This document shows positions 16,689 to 20,931 of a stretch of 20,931 nt of DNA, piece by piece. The notes under the pieces are model-generated. The model ran no database searches. It was not told the origin of the DNA and was given only the letters and a program-made list of their open reading frames with translations. The position numbers and the translations under genes are program-made. Source of the DNA: SVQP01 sp045606685. Lineage in GTDB: Bacteria > Bacillota > Clostridia > Oscillospirales > CAG-272. The stretch spans positions 1-20,931 of the forward strand of contig JAZUSJ010000279.1 in assembly GCA_045606685.1 (NCBI GenBank), written 5' to 3'. Position 1 is the stretch's first letter; each line of letters opens with the position of its first letter.

Positions 16689-16717
16689 TTGCAAAATGCT
16701 GCATGGTGTGCTAAAAT
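16689..16717 (+). promoter_or_regulatory. Promoter of the DUF5058-M20 operon
   Basis: Plus strand: -35 TTGCAA (16689-16694), 17-bp spacer, -10 TAAAAT (16712-16717) with TGC in the extended -10 position. The start of transcription should be near 16724, 25 nt before the ATG at 16749. Confidence 0.7.
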
Positions 16718-16748
16718 ATGGATATCAACATACAGGAGGTTTCCCCCT

Positions 16749-17492
16749 ATGGATTTTAACGTCAATCATCCCATACTGTTTGTCATTGTGGGAGCCATTA
16801 TCGCATTGGTATTGGCACAATCCGTCTTTTTCTTAGTCCGTGCCGTCAAGCGTGCAAAGCAGCTTGGCATTGCAAAAGGCACCATCAGCAAGACCATCTC
16901 TTCGGCAGCGCTGTTCACCATTGCCCCTGCCGTGGCGGTGCTTGTCGGTGTAATTGCGCTGTCCAAGAGCCTTGGCCTGGCACTTCCCTGGCTGCGCCTG
17001 TCGGTTATCGGTTCTATCACGTATGAAACCGTGGCTGCAGGCAACGCGCTGGAGGCCGCAGGCATGGGCGCAGGCACGACCGTGACCGATGCTTCCATCT
17101 TTGTCACCATTGCCTGGGTTATGACCGTGGGCATAGCAGCAGGTCTTGTTTTCGTTCCCTTTGTCACCAAAAAGCTGCAAAGCGGTATGTCCAAGATCGG
17201 CATGAAGGACAAAAAATGGGGCGAGATTTTTAACAACGCCATGTTCCTTGGCATGATCTCCGCATTTCTTGGCTATGTGTTCTGCGACGTCGGTCTGATC
17301 GTCAAGGGTGACACCTCGGGACTGATTCCCGTGTGCGTCATGGCGGTTTCGGCCATCGTCATGGCGGTGCTTGGCTTGATCGCCACCAAAGCAAAGATCC
17401 GCTGGCTGACCGACTACGCGCTGCCTGCCAGCTTAGTCGTTGGTATGGCGAGTGCCATTCCCTTTACTGCATTACTTGGTGGAGGTGTTTGA
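16749..17492 (+). CDS. DUF5058-like membrane protein, putative transporter subunit
   Basis: This 247-residue protein has about six membrane helices (near 8-30, 52-72, 83-100, 116-138, 164-180, 193-213, with a last hydrophobic stretch to 245). It resembles DUF5058 membrane proteins of Clostridia, a family without assigned function as far as I know. The core motif VIGSITYETVAAGN (86-99) followed by ALEAAGM (100-106) has a counterpart in the next gene. AGGAGG (16734-16739) sets the start at 16749. An upstream in-frame ATG at 16689 overlaps the -35 box and is rejected. One nucleotide separates it from the next gene. I infer a two-subunit transporter working with the M20 hydrolase. Confidence 0.72.
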   Translation: MDFNVNHPILFVIVGAIIALVLAQSVFFLVRAVKRAKQLGIAKGTISKTISSAALFTIAPAVAVLVGVIALSKSLGLALPWLRLSVIGSITYETVAAGNALEAAGMGAGTTVTDASIFVTIAWVMTVGIAAGLVFVPFVTKKLQSGMSKIGMKDKKWGEIFNNAMFLGMISAFLGYVFCDVGLIVKGDTSGLIPVCVMAVSAIVMAVLGLIATKAKIRWLTDYALPASLVVGMASAIPFTALLGGGV

Positions 17493-17493
17493 C

Positions 17494-18159
17494 ATGAAGA
17501 AGAATATGACATATATGGACAGCGTTCACCATTACGGACGCATTTGGGGCATCGTAGTCGGCATCGTGCTGCTGCTCTTCCCTCTCGCAGTTTCGCTGAT
17601 TTTCCAGACCATGCCCAACTGGAAGGTGCTTTTGGGCGGTGTGATCGCCACGGCTCCCATGTACTGGGCAGTCGGTATCGTGGAGATCTTTACCTACGTC
17701 CCCATGCTGGGCGCGGGCGGCACCTACCTTTCCTTTATCACGGGCAACATTTCCAACTTGAAGCTGCCCTGCGCCATTGACGCCATGGAGCGTGCAGGTG
17801 TCAAGGCAAGCGACGAGGAGGGCGAGGTTATTTCCACCATTGCGATCGCTGTCTCCAGCATTGTCACCACGCTGATCATCCTGCTGGGTGTGATCTTTAT
17901 CGTACCGCTGACGCCCATTCTCAATTCTCCCATTCTTGTTCCCGCATTTGATATGATCCTGCCCGCCCTGTTTGGCGGCCTTGCAGTCGTGTTCATTTCC
18001 AAGAATCTCAAGCTCTCGATCGCGCCCGTCATTCTCATGCTGGTGCTGTTCATCTTCATCCCCGCGCTCAACGCAGGCACGGTGGGCATTATGGTACCTG
18101 TTGGCGTGGTCGTAACCGTGATCTACGCAAGAATCCTTTACAAGAAAGGAGTGCTTTGA
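17494..18159 (+). CDS. Second membrane subunit, paralogue-like partner of the DUF5058 protein
   Basis: This 221-residue protein has about six membrane helices. Its motif MLGAGGTYLSFITGN (71-85) and AMERAGV (97-103) match the upstream protein's VIGSITYETVAAGN and ALEAAGM: TY and GN are seven residues apart in both. This protein has an extra eleven residues (ISNLKLPCAID) between the two motifs. A heterodimer derived from an old duplication is the inference. The ribosome binding site GGAGG lies in the last codons of the preceding gene, so translation is coupled. The next gene starts 3 nt after its stop. No named transporter family is recognised. Confidence 0.7.
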   Translation: MKKNMTYMDSVHHYGRIWGIVVGIVLLLFPLAVSLIFQTMPNWKVLLGGVIATAPMYWAVGIVEIFTYVPMLGAGGTYLSFITGNISNLKLPCAIDAMERAGVKASDEEGEVISTIAIAVSSIVTTLIILLGVIFIVPLTPILNSPILVPAFDMILPALFGGLAVVFISKNLKLSIAPVILMLVLFIFIPALNAGTVGIMVPVGVVVTVIYARILYKKGVL

Positions 18160-18162
18160 TCT

Positions 18163-19596
18163 ATGTGGGCCATTCCGATCGTTGCAGTCATCGTGATTTT
18201 TCTTGCAATCATTCTGATCCGTGCGCTTGCTTTCAAGCCAAAGGCGCAGCCGCCCGTGGACGAGTCGCCCGTGGAGTTTGACAAGGAGCGCGCCACCGAA
18301 TCGCTTCGCACGCTGGTGCGCTGCAAGACGGTGTCCTATCGCGATCCCTCGCTTGAGGACGACGCGGAATTTGAGAAGCTGATCGACTCTCTTCCTTCTC
18401 TTTATCCCAGCGTTTTTGCAACCTGCACCATGCAGCGCATGCCCGACCGAGGACTGCTGTTTCATTGGAAGGGCAAGACCGATGGCAATCCTGCCGTGCT
18501 GATGGCGCACTACGACGTCGTTCCCGTCAACGAGGACGCATGGGACGTGCCCGCATTCGAGGCCATCTTAAAGGACGGCTGCGTTTGGGGACGCGGCACA
18601 TTGGATACCAAGGTGACCTTCAACGGCATTCTGTTTGCGGCCGATACGCTGATCTCACAAGGCTTCACCCCCGAATGTGACGTATATTTTGCATTCTCGG
18701 GCGGTGAGGAGATCAACGGCAAGGGCGCTGTGCATATCGTGGACTACTTTGAGCAGAATAAGATCGAGCCTGCATTCGTGCTGGACGAGGGCGGTGCTGT
18801 GGTGGAAAACGTGTTCCCCGGTGTAAAAGCCCCCTGCGGCATGATCGGCATTGCAGAAAAAGGCATGATGGACGTCAAATATACCGTCAAGTCGGGCGGC
18901 GGTCACGCCTCCGCACCCAAGCCGGGCGCGCCTGTTGATCGCCTGAGCAAAGCCTGCGTGCGCATGGTAAGCCATCCGTTCAAGGCAAAGCTGACGCCCC
19001 CCGCGGCCAAGATGTTTGATACGCTTGGCCGTCATTCCTCCTTTGTTTACAAGGTCATTTTCGCCAATATCCGTCTGTTTTTGCCCGTGCTTGATATGAT
19101 CTGCAAAAAGGGCGGTGGTGAGCTGAATGCGCTCATGCGCACCACGGTGGCCTTTACTCAGATGCAAGGCTCGTCAGCCTCCAACGTCATTCCCCCCGAA
19201 GCATCGCTGGTGTCTAATATCCGCCTCAATCCCGCGGATGACATGGACTCGGCGCTGGCCTATATCAAAAAGACGGTCAAGGACGAAAACGTAGAGGTTA
19301 CCTGCCTGCACGGCATGAACCCCAGCCGTATCTCGCGCACCGATTGCGCGGGCTGGGATAAGGTAGCAAGCGCGGTGGCATCCACCTGGAAGGGCTGCAT
19401 CGTCTCGCCTTATCTCATGGTGCAATGCTCGGACTGCCGCCATTGGGGACGCATTTCGGATCGCGTCTACCGCTTCTCCGCCATGGATCTGACCAGCGCA
19501 GAGCGCGCCACCATTCACGGCAATAACGAAAAGATCAGACTTGAAACGCTCAACCATTCGGTGGAGTTCTTTATCAGATTGATCAAGAAGTGCTGA
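18163..19596 (+). CDS. Membrane-anchored M20 metallopeptidase
   Basis: This 477-residue protein is an M20-family di-zinc amidohydrolase, longer than the cytoplasmic members and resembling the PM20D1/carboxypeptidase S branch. Residues 3-19 form one membrane helix, followed by positive charges (R20, K25, K27) that favour a cytoplasmic catalytic domain. Visible residues are H116 and D118 in AHYDVV, bridging D148 in GTLDTK, catalytic E182 with E183 in SGGEE, D208 and E209 in LDEGG, and H452 in IHGNNEK. The dimerisation domain lies about 225-345. Substrates may be peptides or N-acyl amino acids. It is the last gene of the operon after the two membrane proteins, suggesting it cleaves what they import. 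Confidence 0.88.
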   Translation: MWAIPIVAVIVIFLAIILIRALAFKPKAQPPVDESPVEFDKERATESLRTLVRCKTVSYRDPSLEDDAEFEKLIDSLPSLYPSVFATCTMQRMPDRGLLFHWKGKTDGNPAVLMAHYDVVPVNEDAWDVPAFEAILKDGCVWGRGTLDTKVTFNGILFAADTLISQGFTPECDVYFAFSGGEEINGKGAVHIVDYFEQNKIEPAFVLDEGGAVVENVFPGVKAPCGMIGIAEKGMMDVKYTVKSGGGHASAPKPGAPVDRLSKACVRMVSHPFKAKLTPPAAKMFDTLGRHSSFVYKVIFANIRLFLPVLDMICKKGGGELNALMRTTVAFTQMQGSSASNVIPPEASLVSNIRLNPADDMDSALAYIKKTVKDENVEVTCLHGMNPSRISRTDCAGWDKVASAVASTWKGCIVSPYLMVQCSDCRHWGRISDRVYRFSAMDLTSAERATIHGNNEKIRLETLNHSVEFFIRLIKKC

Positions 19597-19613
19597 TTAT
19601 AACATAATTTCAC

Positions 19614-19656
19614 ACAAAACAAGGACTGTATCTACGTGATGCAGTCCTTGTTTTGT
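19614..19656. terminator. Bidirectional terminator between M20 and TetR genes
   Basis: A 19-bp stem (19614-19632 with 19638-19656, one G-U pair) and a 5-nt loop have ACAAAACAAGG on one arm and CCTTGTTTTGT on the other. It lies 17 bp after the M20 stop and 39 bp beyond the stop of the convergent TetR gene. It can serve both, although the T-runs are inside the stem and interrupted. Confidence 0.75.
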
Positions 19657-19695
19657 ATGAATAGCTTCCACATGTACTGCAGAAATAATGCTCGC

Positions 19696-20247
19696 TCACA
19701 CCACCGTCAAGAAGTACTGTGCGACGGTCTGCGGTGTTTGCTTCATGCCGTGGCTTACCCACCAACGGACGGTTTCGACAAACGTGGCGGTGATGTGATT
19801 GATCCAAAAATCGTCGGGCAGCTGCTCCGGCTTGGAAAGTCCAAGCTGCGTTTGCTCCCTTTGAACAAGCTCGCGCAAGCCGTCCTTGAAATACCGCAGA
19901 AACAGCTCGTTATTGGGGCAAGAAAGCAACTGCAAAATATGATTGTCGTTCTTTTGCAAATGCTGCAAAAGGTGCAAAAACACCGAATCGGGTGCCTGGC
20001 AATCAAAAATATGCGAGTGCGCACGCTCGTCGCCCAAGGCAGACTCAAACACGTGATCAAACAGCTCTGCGCAAAGTGCGCGCAGCAGCTCGTCCTTTGT
20101 TTCAAAATGCGCGTAAAAGGTTGCCCTGCCAACGTCTGCCCTGTCAATGATCTCGCCTACCGTGATATGATCAAAGCTTTTCTTTGCAAGCAACGCAATA
20201 AACGCGCTAAAAATCGCTTCTCTGGTTTTTCTCTGTCTTCTGTCCAT
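19696..20247 (-). CDS. TetR/AcrR family transcriptional regulator
   Basis: This 183-residue protein has the standard TetR N-terminal DNA-binding domain: RKTREAIFSAFIALL (6-20), then ITVGEIIDRADVGRATFYAHF (about 28-48) and KDELL. The C-terminal ligand and dimer domain resembles the group with FHLF-type helical tails, but the inducer cannot be read. GGAGAG just upstream sets the start at 20247 rather than the ATG at 20331, which would include operator DNA. It is divergent from the cation efflux gene, and the region between holds a perfect palindrome and a second related site. It most likely represses both itself and the exporter. Confidence 0.88.
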   Translation of the reverse strand: MDRRQRKTREAIFSAFIALLAKKSFDHITVGEIIDRADVGRATFYAHFETKDELLRALCAELFDHVFESALGDERAHSHIFDCQAPDSVFLHLLQHLQKNDNHILQLLSCPNNELFLRYFKDGLRELVQREQTQLGLSKPEQLPDDFWINHITATFVETVRWWVSHGMKQTPQTVAQYFLTVV

Positions 20248-20274
20248 ATTCTCTCCATACAATTTTGGCTTTTT

Positions 20275-20288
20275 GTTCGGTATCGAAC
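20275..20288. promoter_or_regulatory. Secondary TetR operator candidate
   Basis: GTTCG-GTAT-CGAAC is a short inverted repeat. TATCGAACGA at 20281-20290 is identical to 20339-20348 in the main palindrome 58 bp away. It lies in the predicted 5' leader of the TetR gene and could be a second binding site. Confidence 0.5.
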
Positions 20289-20307
20289 GACAGAGAGCAT
20301 TCATATG

Positions 20308-20336
20308 TTGCATTTTGTGTCCGATATCCATATAAT
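20308..20336 (+). promoter_or_regulatory. Promoter of the cation efflux gene
   Basis: Plus strand: -35 TTGCAT (20308-20313), 17-bp spacer, perfect -10 TATAAT (20331-20336). The predicted start near 20343 lies inside the palindromic operator and gives a leader of about 65 nt before the ATG at 20408. Confidence 0.7.
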
Positions 20337-20361
20337 ATTATCGAACGATATGTTCGATAAT
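20337..20361. promoter_or_regulatory. Palindromic operator, probable TetR site
   Basis: ATTATCGAAC and GTTCGATAAT are perfect 10-bp inverted arms around GATAT. The 25-bp site begins right after the -10 box of the exporter promoter, and the minus-strand promoter's -10 box starts six bases beyond its other end. A bound dimer would cover both predicted transcription starts. Confidence 0.8.
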
Positions 20362-20367
20362 GAATAT

Positions 20368-20396
20368 ATTATATGCTAAATAACATGAATTGTCAA
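20368..20396 (-). promoter_or_regulatory. Consensus promoter of the TetR gene
   Basis: Minus strand: perfect -35 TTGACA (20391-20396), 17-bp spacer, perfect -10 TATAAT (20368-20373). The predicted start near 20361 lies at the edge of the palindrome, giving a leader of about 114 nt. The promoter points toward, not away from, the exporter promoter. Confidence 0.8.
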
Positions 20397-20407
20397 CAGG
20401 AGGACAT

Positions 20408-20931
20408 ATGAAAAGCGACAGAAAAATTCTCATAGCCTTTATTCTCAATCTGGGTTTTTCCATCTTTGAATTCATTGGCGGCATGCTCAGCGGCAGCGTA
20501 GCCATTTCATCCGATGCGGTTCACGATCTCGGAGATGCACTCAGCATCGGACTTTCCTATCTGCTTGAGCGAAAAAGCAAGAAAAAGCCCGATGACAACT
20601 ACACGTACGGTTACGTCGGCTACTCGGTTTTGGGCGGCCTGATCACCTCGTGTGTGCTGCTGATCGGCTCAATAGCAGTCATTATGGGCTCGGTACACAG
20701 ACTGTTTTACCCCACCGAGATCCATTACGACAGCATGATCCTGTTCGCGGTCATCGGTGTTCTGATCAATTTCCTTGCGGCACTCCTGACACATCACGGG
20801 GAGTCGATCAATCAAAAGGCGGTCAATCTGCATATGCTTGAGGACGTGCTTGGATGGATCGTTGTTCTTGTCGGTGCTACTGTAATGCGTTTCACAGATT
20901 TTGCTCTAATTGATCCCATTATGTCTATCGG
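20408..20931 (+). CDS. Cation diffusion facilitator metal exporter, cut by the window end
   Basis: 174 codons are visible and the gene runs off the window. It is a CDF family exporter (proton-coupled efflux of Zn2+, Cd2+, Co2+ or related ions). TM2 carries SDAVHDLGD with H39 and D43 plus D36 and D40, and TM5 carries HMLEDVLGW with H142 and D146. This HxxxD pair is typical of the CzcD/ZitB zinc group. Five to six membrane helices can be seen; the C-terminal cytoplasmic metal-sensing domain would lie beyond the window. AGGAGG (20398-20403) precedes the ATG by 4 nt. Control by the adjacent TetR protein is inferred from the shared operator. Confidence 0.9.
   Translation, partial: MKSDRKILIAFILNLGFSIFEFIGGMLSGSVAISSDAVHDLGDALSIGLSYLLERKSKKKPDDNYTYGYVGYSVLGGLITSCVLLIGSIAVIMGSVHRLFYPTEIHYDSMILFAVIGVLINFLAALLTHHGESINQKAVNLHMLEDVLGWIVVLVGATVMRFTDFALIDPIMSI

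Noticed and set aside
16591..16704. N-terminal extension of the TIM-barrel protein to the ATG at 16704
   Set aside because: The extension contains a good promoter (16619-16647) and lacks a ribosome binding site, while GGAGGT precedes the ATG at 16590.
17464..18510. Minus-strand open frame of 348 codons across the transporter operon
   Set aside because: It spans three well-supported plus-strand genes and its composition (His, Asp, Asn, Gln) is that of a shadow frame.
1..20931. tRNA, rRNA, CRISPR array, transposase or prophage genes
   Set aside because: None was found by eye on either strand; the repeats present are short and non-coding.

Overview
The window is about 21 kb of bacterial chromosome at roughly 50% GC. 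It fits a Clostridia-type (Bacillota) anaerobe, probably gut-associated. The support is indirect: AGGAGG-type ribosome binding sites, TTGaca/TATAAT promoters with 17-bp spacers, a yybP-ykoY riboswitch, a membrane pair of the DUF5058 type and short REP-like palindromic repeats. I see no rRNA, tRNA, CRISPR, transposase or phage genes. The species cannot be named from the sequence.

Layout. 1-346: a repeat block with nested inverted arms, then a minus-strand terminator. 347-5276 (minus strand): a tightly packed five-gene operon from one consensus promoter. Its order is MFS permease, cytoplasmic GH43 glycosidase, small membrane protein, OPA-like MFS transporter, PHP phosphoesterase; two of its junctions are 4-nt ATGA overlaps. 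It looks like uptake and breakdown of a pentose- or hexose-containing oligosaccharide or phosphorylated compound. 5395-6367: a start-less coding fragment and an AT-richer lipoprotein gene. 6450-8169: an alpha/beta hydrolase overlapping a GNAT acetyltransferase. 8170-8600: a cluster of short palindromic repeats. 8601-11381: a threonine-aldolase-like PLP enzyme behind a large membrane protein of unknown function.

11382-14443: a yybP-ykoY (Mn2+) riboswitch with a clear terminator-type expression platform controls a complete P-type ATPase of the SERCA/PMR1 class, followed by a bidirectional terminator. 14470-16590 (minus): a TIM-barrel, glycosidase-like protein with an HTH-like N-terminus, divergent from 16749-19596 (plus). 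The plus-strand group is a three-gene operon of two distantly paralogous membrane proteins (the first DUF5058-like) and a membrane-anchored M20 metallopeptidase. I read this as an uncharacterised uptake-and-hydrolysis system and the most interesting locus here. 19614-19656: bidirectional terminator. 19696-20247 (minus): a TetR regulator facing a cation diffusion facilitator gene (20408 to the window end, cut off). Their two promoters point at each other across a perfect palindrome that covers both predicted transcription starts.

Two separate metal-efflux systems therefore lie in one window: one controlled by an RNA sensor (ATPase), the other probably by a TetR repressor (CDF). All functions are read from motifs and context; none was tested by database search.
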